Part shown: positions 8,800 to 16,353 of the stretch, piece after piece
Position numbering within the stretch: position 1 is the first letter of the stretch
Layout: each line of letters starts with the position of its first letter
DNA from: JAMXLO01 sp963819855
GTDB taxonomy: Bacteria > Pseudomonadota > Alphaproteobacteria > Acetobacterales > Acetobacteraceae
NCBI GenBank assembly: GCA_963819855.1
Contig: CAWFYC010000024.1
Location: 1 to 64,000, forward strand
Reading direction: 5' to 3'
Length of the DNA stretch: 64,000 bases
Position numbers and translations under genes: made by a program
Notes under the pieces: generated by a model
What the model was told of the DNA's origin: nothing
What the model saw: only the letters and a program-made list of their open reading frames with translations
The model's database searches: none

Positions 8800-9566
8800 G
8801 CGGCGACATCCCCGAGATACGCGTCGAGGACGCGAGGGTCGGCGCGAACATCAGCCGGCTCGCCCTCGAAGATCACTCGTCCCTGTGCCATGACTACAAT
8901 CGGCCGGCACAGCTGCATGACCATGTCCATGTTATGCTCGATGATCAGGCAGCTGATGCCACGCTCGTGCATTGCAACGATCTTCTCGATCAACGTCTCC
9001 AGCAGGGCCGGATTCACGCCGGCCGCGGGTTCGTCCAGCAGAATCAACCGCGGCTCGATCATCAGCACGCGGGCCAATTCCAGGAGTTTCTGCTGCCCTC
9101 CGGAAATCTGGCCGGCGAGCTCGTTCGCTTTGTCGATCAACCCGGTGAAACGCAACACCTCGAGCGCACGATCGCGCGCCGCCCGCTCCTCGCGCGCGAC
9201 AACGCGCGGGCGAACCCAGTTGTTCCAGAAGCGCTCGCCGGTCTGGTTCATCGGTGCCAGCATCACGTTCTCCAGGACCGTCATCCGTGGAAACGGCCGC
9301 GGGATCTGGAACGTGCGGGCGAGCCCGGCGCGAAATATCTGGTCAGGCGTCTGGCCGGTGATGTTTCGACCTGCGAACGCGATGGTGCCGCTGTGCGGGC
9401 GGAGTGCACCCGCGATCAGGCCGAACAGCGTGGTCTTTCCGGCGCCATTGGGTCCGATGAGCCCGGTGATAGAGCCGGGGGCGACGCTGAACGACACGTC
9501 ATCGACTGCCCGCAGTGCGCCAAAGCGCCGCACGAGGTTGCTGACCTGAAGAAGCGGGTTGGTCAT
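8796..9566 (-). CDS. livG: ABC transporter ATP-binding protein LivG
   Basis: The 256-residue ATPase has Walker A GPNGAGKT at residues 38-45, the LivG hallmark RTFQIPRPFPRMTVLENVM, signature ISGGQQK, Walker B LILLDEPAAG, and a C-terminal IIEHNMDMVM switch region. ATG 9566 gives the standard family start; longer frames upstream are not needed. It lies 67 bases after the ornithine-cyclodeaminase-like gene and overlaps livF by four bases. Confidence 0.9.
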   Translation of the reverse strand: MTNPLLQVSNLVRRFGALRAVDDVSFSVAPGSITGLIGPNGAGKTTLFGLIAGALRPHSGTIAFAGRNITGQTPDQIFRAGLARTFQIPRPFPRMTVLENVMLAPMNQTGERFWNNWVRPRVVAREERAARDRALEVLRFTGLIDKANELAGQISGGQQKLLELARVLMIEPRLILLDEPAAGVNPALLETLIEKIVAMHERGISCLIIEHNMDMVMQLCRPIVVMAQGRVIFEGEPADVRADPRVLDAYLGDVAA

Positions 9567-9633
9567 TGTGCGAGAATAGTCACGCGCGCTTGCCCGGGGA
9601 AACCTCCTGTTGCGGACCCGCAAGCGGCTGGAC

Positions 9634-10596
9634 CTACCACTCCACGCGTGTGCCAAACCCACTTCGTTTGGCCGCGATCACCGCCGCCTCCGCCGCGGCG
9701 AGATCCTCAACGGCGAGGCCAAGCGACTTGAACAAGGTGATCCCGTCGCTGCCGGCTCGGCCGGGCGCTCGGCCAAGCAGCACGTCGCCGAGTTCGGCAC
9801 GGATATGGCCGGGTCCGATCGCACCGTCCCGTATCGCCAGCAGGTATTCGCCACACTCGGCGTCCGCCTGCGTCAGTGAGTCGACGAACAGCGCCGCTTT
9901 CGCCACCAAATCGGCCGCGATCTCACGTGTAACCGGCGAACTGGCGCCGATGGCATTGACATGGCAATCGGGCGCCACTGTCGCGAGGTCCAGCAACGGG
10001 ACCGGAGAAGCGGTTACCGTACAGATGACGTCAGCCCCGGCGACAGCCTCCTCCACGCTCGCACACGCTCGCACATCCATCTGTTCACCCAGTGCCGCTG
10101 CGCGATCCGGCGTGCGACCCCAGACCACGATCTCCGCCGCCGGAAGGACCATGCGCATCGCCTCCACATGCCGGCGCGCCTGCGCGCCCGTGCCAAGGAT
10201 TGCCACCTTGGCGGTGCCCGGCCGCGCCAGAGCCCGTGTTGCCACAGCGGACACCGCTGCGGTGCGGATTTCCGTCAGGGCGGCGGCGTCGACAATTGCC
10301 AGCACCGGGCCGCTCACCCCGTCATGCAGCAGAACCGCTCCCTGGTGCGTCTGCAGCCCGCGCTCCCGGTTATCAGGCACCAGCAAGATTTCCTTCAGCG
10401 CCAACACGTACGCCCCTTCGTCGCGGAATGCCGGCATCAGACCCAGCAGAATGCCGCTGCCGTCGATGCGGACCTGGGTGCGGGGCGGCTGTCGCCACGT
10501 GCCGCGTGAGAGACCCGTCAGTGCTGCTTCCATCGCTGGCACGCACGTCCGAACATCAAGCACAGCCTCGACATCGTGGCGCGATAGAATGAGCAT
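9634..10596 (-). CDS. Ornithine cyclodeaminase / mu-crystallin family protein
   Basis: The protein has 320 residues. The central NAD(P)-binding region reads VAILGTGAQARRHVEAM, preceded by DAAALTEIRTAAVSAVATRALA, both diagnostic of the OCD/mu-crystallin family. Members include ornithine cyclodeaminase, alanine dehydrogenase and ketimine reductases; residues visible here do not decide between them. ATG 10596 is preferred over 10626 because it starts at the family's MLILSRHDVEAVL. It is the first gene of the leftward livGFHM operon and so may act on the imported amino compound or its cyclic imine. Confidence 0.8.
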   Translation of the reverse strand: MLILSRHDVEAVLDVRTCVPAMEAALTGLSRGTWRQPPRTQVRIDGSGILLGLMPAFRDEGAYVLALKEILLVPDNRERGLQTHQGAVLLHDGVSGPVLAIVDAAALTEIRTAAVSAVATRALARPGTAKVAILGTGAQARRHVEAMRMVLPAAEIVVWGRTPDRAAALGEQMDVRACASVEEAVAGADVICTVTASPVPLLDLATVAPDCHVNAIGASSPVTREIAADLVAKAALFVDSLTQADAECGEYLLAIRDGAIGPGHIRAELGDVLLGRAPGRAGSDGITLFKSLGLAVEDLAAAEAAVIAAKRSGFGTRVEW

Positions 10597-10624
10597 GAAT
10601 GGCAACGCCTTCGGGTGAGGACGC

Positions 10625-11074
10625 ATGACTATGATGCTCGCACATGTGACGACGCAACCGGTTGACGCGCCAGCAACGCGTGCATTCGCGTATCTGCACG
10701 ATCCCATCAATCTCGGGCGGTGGTCGCTGGGCTGTTTTGATACCGAAGCTACCGACCTGCCCGGCGTCTATACCGGCCGTTCGCTGTTCGACGGAGGTCG
10801 CGGCTGGTTTCGGATCGATGCGGATCCTTCAAGGTTCATTATTGACTACCTCGTTGGGGAACCAAACAAACTCGTGCGCCGTATTTCGGCACGCATTATT
10901 CAAGGGTCTGATCTCGGTTACGGTGCGGCGACGTGTCTGATAACATTGACCGCCTGGCGACCCCACGACATGAGCGACGAGCGTTGGGCGCAACTATGCG
11001 CCGCGCATGAGGCCGAAATCTTTTTGATCAAATCGCAGATTGAGGCCGGCGCGTTGGTCGCGGGAGCTCCCTGA
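10625..11074 (+). CDS. SRPBCC (START-like) family protein
   Basis: This 149-residue protein starts with HVTTQPVDAPATRAFAYLHD, the beta-alpha-alpha opening of polyketide-cyclase/START-like ligand-binding proteins, and continues with beta strands ending in a long C-terminal helix. A GGTGAGGA ribosome site precedes the ATG. It is divergent from the OCD-like gene, with only 28 bases between the starts, so both promoters must overlap coding sequence or regulatory signals there. The ligand is not predictable. Confidence 0.6.
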   Translation: MTMMLAHVTTQPVDAPATRAFAYLHDPINLGRWSLGCFDTEATDLPGVYTGRSLFDGGRGWFRIDADPSRFIIDYLVGEPNKLVRRISARIIQGSDLGYGAATCLITLTAWRPHDMSDERWAQLCAAHEAEIFLIKSQIEAGALVAGAP

Positions 11075-11165
11075 CCATTCTGATTTCCGGCCGAGGCGCA
11101 TGAAATCGGGGCGAGTGGCCCTTGCCTGTTGCTCGGACTCGGACAGGTGAAGCATCGCCTCCTGT

Positions 11166-11239
11166 GTCATTCCCGCGAAAGCGGGAACCCACGGCCAGCT
11201 CGGCCTCGACACCTGGGTTCCCGCTTTCGCGGGAATGAC
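11166..11239. repeat. Palindromic REP-like hairpin (GTCATTCCCGCGAAAGCGGGA type)
   Basis: Two inverted arms, GTCATTCCCGCGAAAGCGGG and its complement, flank about 24 bases. Each arm is itself palindromic (CCCGC GAAA GCGGG). The same core occurs inside the two near-identical elements at 53082-53265 and 53517-53700, so it is a dispersed family. Here the outer 23-base terminal repeats of those copies are absent. Confidence 0.8.
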
Positions 11240-11448
11240 GTGACGGATGGGCAAGCGCTCGACCGCGTCCGCCGCGGCCCGTGGATCTGACAGTTCGAAC
11301 GTTGTCCATGCACGGATGAACCTCAGGCGCGCCATCCGGCCTGCAACGCCCAGGTTTTCGTGACCTTGACGTTGCGCATCGATCTGCCCCCAATGATCGA
11401 CAGGAGGGGCGTGAACATAGTCCGCGAACACATCGCACGAGGTACTGA
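11240..11448. other. Spacer between REP hairpin and GFA gene, no confident gene
   Basis: No frame here has both a start with a ribosome site and recognisable family features. On the minus strand a short open stretch has somewhat coding-like composition and might be a decayed gene end, but I recognise nothing in it. Confidence 0.3.
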
Positions 11449-12504
11449 ATGCGATCTCGAACAGCCGCTTGTTCCTGCGGCCAATTGCGCATTGAAGTTT
11501 TTGGCGAACCCCTCGGGGTTGGCGTCTGCCACTGTCTCGCCTGTCAGCGTCGGACCGGCAGTGTGTTCGCGGCGCTGGCCAAATTCGCCGCGCCCTATAG
11601 GGTTTTCGGCACCGCAACGGAATATGTGCGCGTCGGGGACCAGGGAGCCAGGTTCAGGTTCCGATTCTGTCCTGTCTGCGGTACAACGGTGTTCCACGCT
11701 GAAGAAGGCTACGAGCAATCCTCTGTGAGTGTCGCCGTGGGTGCCTTCGCCGACCCAGGCTTTCCGCCACCTCAGGCTTCGGTCTATGACTGTCGCAGAC
11801 ATCCGTGGGTGCGACTACCGCCAGGGACGAAGACGCATGACAAGGACCCTGTTCGCGCTCCTTCGTCTGCGGCGAACTTGCGGCAAACAACAGAGAGAAC
11901 GCCGATGTCCGACACCATCACAATCCCCGCACGGCGAGGCAAAGCGGCTTATGTCGCGGCGAACCAGGTTATTCGCGTGATCAACACGCATGGCGAACAG
12001 GTAGTCGACACCTGGGCGTTCAACCGCCACGACATCACCGAGTTCATGTCGATGGAGCACAGCCGCTCCTGGTTGCGACGAATGATCCCGCGCGTTGGCG
12101 ATTCGCTGGTAACGAATCATCGCCGACCGATCCTGACCGTATTGGAGGACACCTCTGGCGGTATTCACGACACCCTGCTCGCAGCGTGTGACCGCTATCG
12201 TTACGAACAGCTCGGCTGCACCGAGTACCACGACAACTGTACCGACAATCTGGCGCAGGGGCTTGCCGAACTCGGCTTCACACCGCCGGACACCCCGAGC
12301 CCGCTCAATTTGTTCATGAACATCCCTTGGATGTCGGACAGCTCGCTCTCGCTGGAGCCGCCGATATCAACACCAAACTGCTACATTCGGCTGCGCGCTG
12401 ACATGGACCTTATCATCGCGTTCTCCGCCTGCCCGATGGACCTGTTGCCGATCAACGGGCTTGCAGGGAAGCCGACCGAGGCGCATTTCCGGATCGAGAC
12501 GTAG
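11449..12504 (+). CDS. Joined reading frame: GFA (CENP-V/GFA domain) protein + DUF1989 protein
   Basis: This is one uninterrupted 351-codon frame. Residues 1-130 form a glutathione-dependent formaldehyde-activating (GFA) zinc domain: CSCG at 8-11, CHCLACQ near 27-33 and FCPVCGT near 73. Residues 153-351 form a DUF1989 (urea-carboxylase-associated) domain. GFA proteins normally stop soon after HPWVRLPPG, but here the frame runs through a low-complexity linker into the second domain. The ATG at 11449 has GAGG upstream. Because the second domain has its own ribosome site and ATG at 11905, these may be two genes whose separating stop was lost. Confidence 0.7.
   Translation: MRSRTAACSCGQLRIEVFGEPLGVGVCHCLACQRRTGSVFAALAKFAAPYRVFGTATEYVRVGDQGARFRFRFCPVCGTTVFHAEEGYEQSSVSVAVGAFADPGFPPPQASVYDCRRHPWVRLPPGTKTHDKDPVRAPSSAANLRQTTERTPMSDTITIPARRGKAAYVAANQVIRVINTHGEQVVDTWAFNRHDITEFMSMEHSRSWLRRMIPRVGDSLVTNHRRPILTVLEDTSGGIHDTLLAACDRYRYEQLGCTEYHDNCTDNLAQGLAELGFTPPDTPSPLNLFMNIPWMSDSSLSLEPPISTPNCYIRLRADMDLIIAFSACPMDLLPINGLAGKPTEAHFRIET
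11905..12504 (+). CDS. DUF1989 (urea carboxylase-associated family) protein, internal start
   Basis: Starting at this internal ATG, the 199-residue product matches the usual length of free-standing DUF1989 proteins. It contains VIRVINTHGEQVVDTWAFN near its start, and a cysteine-rich central part (GCTEYHDNCTDN). A purine-rich AGAGAGAA lies six bases before the ATG. DUF1989 proteins occur beside urea carboxylase and amino-acid transport genes, but their biochemistry is poorly defined. The convergent amino-acid ABC operon next door fits that context. Confidence 0.65.
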   Translation: MSDTITIPARRGKAAYVAANQVIRVINTHGEQVVDTWAFNRHDITEFMSMEHSRSWLRRMIPRVGDSLVTNHRRPILTVLEDTSGGIHDTLLAACDRYRYEQLGCTEYHDNCTDNLAQGLAELGFTPPDTPSPLNLFMNIPWMSDSSLSLEPPISTPNCYIRLRADMDLIIAFSACPMDLLPINGLAGKPTEAHFRIET

Positions 12505-12529
12505 CCAGTCAGGGGCGCTTGCGAACTGA

Positions 12530-13312
12530 TTAGCGCTCGAGCACCGTCCTTAGAAAATCCTGTGTGCGGGCTTCGCGCGGGGAGGCGAAGATGGCGGCAG
12601 GAGTCCCTTGTTCGACGATGCGGCCGTGGTCCATGAAGATGACGCGTGACGCGACCTGGCGAGCAAAATTCATTTCATGAGTGACTACGAGCATGGTCAT
12701 GCCGCGGCCGGCGAGGTCGCGCATGACGGCGAGAACTTCGGCAATCAGTTCGGGGTCGAGCGCGCTGGTGGCTTCATCGAACATCATCGCTTTCGGGTCC
12801 ATCGCCAATGCACGGGCAATGGCGGCACGCTGCTGCTGCCCGCCCGAGAGTTCTTCGGGATAGCTGTCCGCCTTCTCGGCCAACCCGACCTGCACCAGGA
12901 GTTCCATGCCGCGTCGCCTTGCCTCGGCCCTGGAACGACGCAGGACGTGGACCGGCGCCTCGATGAGATTCCCGATGATTGTGAGGTGAGGGAACAGGTT
13001 GAAGTGCTGGAACACCATGCCGACCTGCGCCCGCACGGCGGAGACGGCACGGTTGCTGTGTGCGCGGAAGACGCCGCCGACTTCGTCGCGATAGGCGATT
13101 TCGCCGTCGATGCGGATGCGGCCCTGTTGGGCCACCTCAAGGTGATTGATGCAGCGCAGCAGCGTGGATTTGCCGCTGCCGGAGGGGCCGATGATGCAGA
13201 CGACTTCGCCGGCGGCCACCGAAAGATCGATACCCTGCAGCACATGCAGGGAGCCGAAATATTTGTGCAGGCCTTCGATCTCGATCATTGGCCGGGATTG
13301 CTGGTCGTTCAT
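12530..13312 (-). CDS. Polar amino-acid ABC transporter ATP-binding protein (GlnQ/HisP-like)
   Basis: The 260-residue ATPase has Walker A GPSGSGKS at residues 42-49, Q-loop region MVFQHFNLFPH, signature LSGGQQQR, Walker B AMMFDEATSALDPE and the switch VVTHEMNFAR. These are hallmarks of the polar amino-acid uptake group (HisP/GlnQ/AotP). It overlaps the permease gene upstream by four bases and energises import through it. Confidence 0.9.
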   Translation of the reverse strand: MNDQQSRPMIEIEGLHKYFGSLHVLQGIDLSVAAGEVVCIIGPSGSGKSTLLRCINHLEVAQQGRIRIDGEIAYRDEVGGVFRAHSNRAVSAVRAQVGMVFQHFNLFPHLTIIGNLIEAPVHVLRRSRAEARRRGMELLVQVGLAEKADSYPEELSGGQQQRAAIARALAMDPKAMMFDEATSALDPELIAEVLAVMRDLAGRGMTMLVVTHEMNFARQVASRVIFMDHGRIVEQGTPAAIFASPREARTQDFLRTVLER

Positions 13313-13986
13313 GGGTGCCTGCGTCGGTAGCCGCCGCGGGTGACGCGCTCAAGGTGGCCGACCAGGCGCGCGGCTGGAAAGCTGACCGCGAAATACATCA
13401 GCGCTACCACGGTATACAGGGTGAAATACTGGAAGTTCTGCGCGGCGATGATCTGTGCGGTGAACACCACCTCCTGGATGCTCACGACGGAGCAGAGCGC
13501 GGTGTCCTTGAACAGTCCGATGAAATAGTTGCCGAGGGTCGGAATGATGATGCGGATGGCCTGTGGCAGGATGATGCGGCGCATCGCCAGACCGCGGGTC
13601 ATGCCGAGCGCGGCGGCGGCGTCGTGCTGGCCGGCGGGGATGGCTTGAATGCCCCCGCGGTAGACTTCCGAGATGTAGGCTGAATAGTTCAGGGTGAGCG
13701 CGATCGCGCCTGCGGTGAAGGATGCCAGCCGGATGCCGATCTCCGGCAGCACATAGTAGATATAGATAAGCTGCAGCAGCAGCGGCGTGCCCCGGATAAC
13801 CTCGATATAGGCCTTGATCACCCAGCGCAGCGGTGTGATCCGTGACATGCCGGCGAGTGCGACCAGCAGGGCACCCACGAGGCTTAGGATGATGACCACG
13901 AACGTAAGCGCGATGGTCATCAAGAGACCAGCAAGCAGCGGGCCGAAATTCTCGACCGCTACGTCGACATTGAACAGTTCGATCAC
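13309..13986 (-). CDS. Polar amino-acid ABC transporter permease (HisM/GlnP-like)
   Basis: The 225-residue membrane protein has about five hydrophobic segments, the conserved YIEVIRGTPLLLQL segment near residue 60, and the EAA-loop AAAALGMTRGLAMRRIILPQA, all typical of the HisMQ family. It sits between the binding-protein and ATPase genes, with a four-base overlap with the latter. No second permease gene is present, so it probably forms a homodimer. Confidence 0.9.
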   Translation of the reverse strand: MIELFNVDVAVENFGPLLAGLLMTIALTFVVIILSLVGALLVALAGMSRITPLRWVIKAYIEVIRGTPLLLQLIYIYYVLPEIGIRLASFTAGAIALTLNYSAYISEVYRGGIQAIPAGQHDAAAALGMTRGLAMRRIILPQAIRIIIPTLGNYFIGLFKDTALCSVVSIQEVVFTAQIIAAQNFQYFTLYTVVALMYFAVSFPAARLVGHLERVTRGGYRRRHP

Positions 13987-14061
13987 GTCAGCTCAATCCG
14001 GCAGGTCGGTGAGATTCCGGCCCGGGCTGGTGTTGTGGTCGGCTCGGGCCGGCACGCGGGG

Positions 14062-14937
14062 TCAGGGATTGAGCTTGAAGAAGACCAGATTGCGGTCGCT
14101 CAAGCCGTACTTCTTCAGGATGGAGCTGACTTGGCCATTGGCGCGGATTTCGGCCAGGCCCTGGGTGTAACCGGCCCGTAGCGAGCAGTCTTCCTTGCGC
14201 ATGGCATAGCGCGCCATGCCGTAGCCGCCGCCGTCGATGATTGAATCCGGCACCGGGATGCCCCACAGCGGGTCGAGATTGTTGCCGGGAACATTCTTGG
14301 CAAAATCGAGATAGACGATATCGTCCTCGAGAACGGCATCCAAGCGGCCCTGGTTGAGGCTTTGCAGTTCATCGACCGCGACCTTGAAGGTCGTGGTGCC
14401 GACGCCGATGTGCCGCAGGTAGTAGTCGGCGGCGGCGCCTGAGATCGAGCCGACGCGCTTGCCCTTCAGGTCGTCATAGGTTTTCACGCCAAGCGGGTTG
14501 CCTTTTGCGACGATGATGACCGGACCGTACCACCATGCCGGCCCGGAGAAGCTGATCACCTTGTCACGCTCCGGGGTGTGGTGGATGTTGCCGGCAATAA
14601 TGTCGGTGCGCTTGGAGAGCAGGGCGGGTACCTGGGATTCCCATGGCATCCATTCGATCTTGACGTTCTTCACGCCCAGCCAGTCCAGCACGGCCTTGTT
14701 GATCTCCCAGTCAACACCGCTGGGCTGCTTGGTTTTTTCGTCAAGCATGGCTTCGGGCGGAGCCTGCGAGAAGCCCAGCGTGATGCCGTCCTTCTGTGCC
14801 TTGGCGAGCGATCCGTCGCCGCAATTGTCGAACAGCGGTTTGGCCTCGTAGAAGAAGGTCGGTGTCTGCGCGATCGCAGGCAGCACGAAGCCGCAGGCCA
14901 GGCCGAGGCCAAGGGCGAGGCGATGTGAACTATTCAA
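14062..14937 (-). CDS. Polar amino-acid ABC transporter substrate-binding protein
   Basis: The 291-residue protein carries a signal peptide ending AIAQT near residue 20, then the SBP_bac_3 fold: GITLGFSQAPPEAML, DWEINKAVLDWLGV, and WESQVPALLSKRTDIIAGN. The start is a TTG at 14937, supported by GGAGG six bases upstream; no in-frame ATG gives a signal peptide. Unusually, about 25 residues precede the first fold strand. It captures a small amino compound for the permease and ATPase downstream. Confidence 0.85.
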   Translation of the reverse strand: MNSSHRLALGLGLACGFVLPAIAQTPTFFYEAKPLFDNCGDGSLAKAQKDGITLGFSQAPPEAMLDEKTKQPSGVDWEINKAVLDWLGVKNVKIEWMPWESQVPALLSKRTDIIAGNIHHTPERDKVISFSGPAWWYGPVIIVAKGNPLGVKTYDDLKGKRVGSISGAAADYYLRHIGVGTTTFKVAVDELQSLNQGRLDAVLEDDIVYLDFAKNVPGNNLDPLWGIPVPDSIIDGGGYGMARYAMRKEDCSLRAGYTQGLAEIRANGQVSSILKKYGLSDRNLVFFKLNP

Positions 14938-14957
14938 GGCGGAACCTCCATTACAAG

Positions 14958-14980
14958 GATCGCGAAACCGCTTCGCGATC
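14958..14980. promoter_or_regulatory. Perfect 9-bp inverted repeat upstream of the binding-protein gene
   Basis: GATCGCGAA and its exact complement are separated by five bases, and the repeat ends 20 bases before the TTG start of the transporter operon. It could be an operator or a leader hairpin. No protein or ligand can be assigned. Confidence 0.4.
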
Positions 14981-15174
14981 GGCTGCGTGCTTCTGGTCCG
15001 GGGAGCGTCGCGGACGGTGACATCGGCCAACTCCGTGCGCAGGTCGTTCGCAAAGCTGTAGCATATCCGCAGGGTCGCACAACCGGGGCCCAGTTGATCT
15101 CACAGTCGTGCCGACTGCCCTGGCCCTCTCCTTTTCGATCATTCTGATTGGTTCAATCTGCCATGCGATCGATT

Positions 15175-16353
15175 TCAGCCCAGCTTCGGCGTGGCGTATA
15201 ATGTCCTGCCGGCGACCTTGATGTCGACGTCGACCAGATAATCGCGCATGCCGGCGGGGTTGATTGCGATGCCGAGGCCGGGGGCGTCGGGGGCGGCGAT
15301 CTCGCCGTTGCCGTTGCGTTGCAGTGGGGTGGCCACGAAATCCACCGAGAGTGATTTCGGCTGGAACGGAAACTCGCAGATCCGATGATCCACCAGGCCA
15401 GCGAACGGCTGCAGCGACGCGCTGAGAGCCAGATGCGAGGTGAAGGTGTGATTGACGAAGGTCACGCCCTTGGCAACGGCGTAGTCGGCGACGCGTTTGG
15501 CCGGTGCGATGCCGCCGATACGGCCGGTGTCGATCTGGATGAAGCCGACACCGCCGTAGTCGATCAGGTGCTGCGCCATGGCGAAATTATGCGCGCCTTC
15601 GCCGCCAGCAAGCCTGACCGTGGGGCTGCGGCACGACAGGGCGCCGTAGGCCTCCAGTGCGCTGGCATGGAACGGTTCCTCCAGCCAGGTGGCGTGGCTT
15701 GCTTCGAGTGAAGGGATGCGCGCGGCGGCGGCCTCGACATCTTCGCCCCAGATCTGACCGACATCGACGAGCAGAATGCCATCGGGGCCGAGCCCCTCGC
15801 GGGCCGCGGCGAAATGATCGGCGTCGTCACGCACGTTGCCTCGGCCGATCGGACCCCAGCCGAACTTGGCGGCGGAGTATCCTGCGGTGCGCGCGGCAAG
15901 ACCTTGCAGCAGTGTCGCCTGCGGCGTGTCCCCGAACAGCATGGACGCATAGGGGCGTTTCGGATGCGAGGCACGATAGCCGAGCAGGCGCCAGACCGGT
16001 TCATCGCGCGCATGGCCGAGGAGGTCCCAGAGCGCCATTTCGACACCGGAAAATGTGTGCGCGGCCTGTAGCAGATCCATGCTGTCGTATTCGACCTTCG
16101 CCGCGATGCGGCGGATATCTTCGGGACCGTCGATGGTTGCACCGAGCACGGAGGCACCGACCGGGTGGCAGACGCCGTGCGACATCGGGCAGACGAAGGC
16201 GGCGATGGAGGGCAGGGGGGCTGCCTCGCATTCACCCCAGCCGACATGGCCGCCGGCAGCGACGCGGACCAGCAACGCGTCCTGGCTGCCGTCGGCCTCG
16301 GTCGTGATCTCGGGCATGGCGAGGTAGAACAGATCGACAGCTTCGATCCTCAT
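15175..16353 (-). CDS. Enolase-superfamily protein (mandelate racemase / muconate lactonizing type), copy 1
   Basis: The protein has 392 residues in the two-domain MR/MLE layout. Putative metal ligands are the Asp of LLVDVGQIWG, the Glu of WLEEPFH and the Glu of LAGGEGAHN, with a late His in VNHTFTSHLAL. The KxK base motif reads AAKFGW, so only the first lysine is present. The ATG at 16353 overlaps the stop of the M81 peptidase gene (ATGA). Family members dehydrate or racemise acid sugars and amino-acid derivatives; the substrate is unknown. Confidence 0.8.
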   Translation of the reverse strand: MRIEAVDLFYLAMPEITTEADGSQDALLVRVAAGGHVGWGECEAAPLPSIAAFVCPMSHGVCHPVGASVLGATIDGPEDIRRIAAKVEYDSMDLLQAAHTFSGVEMALWDLLGHARDEPVWRLLGYRASHPKRPYASMLFGDTPQATLLQGLAARTAGYSAAKFGWGPIGRGNVRDDADHFAAAREGLGPDGILLVDVGQIWGEDVEAAAARIPSLEASHATWLEEPFHASALEAYGALSCRSPTVRLAGGEGAHNFAMAQHLIDYGGVGFIQIDTGRIGGIAPAKRVADYAVAKGVTFVNHTFTSHLALSASLQPFAGLVDHRICEFPFQPKSLSVDFVATPLQRNGNGEIAAPDAPGLGIAINPAGMRDYLVDVDIKVAGRTLYATPKLG

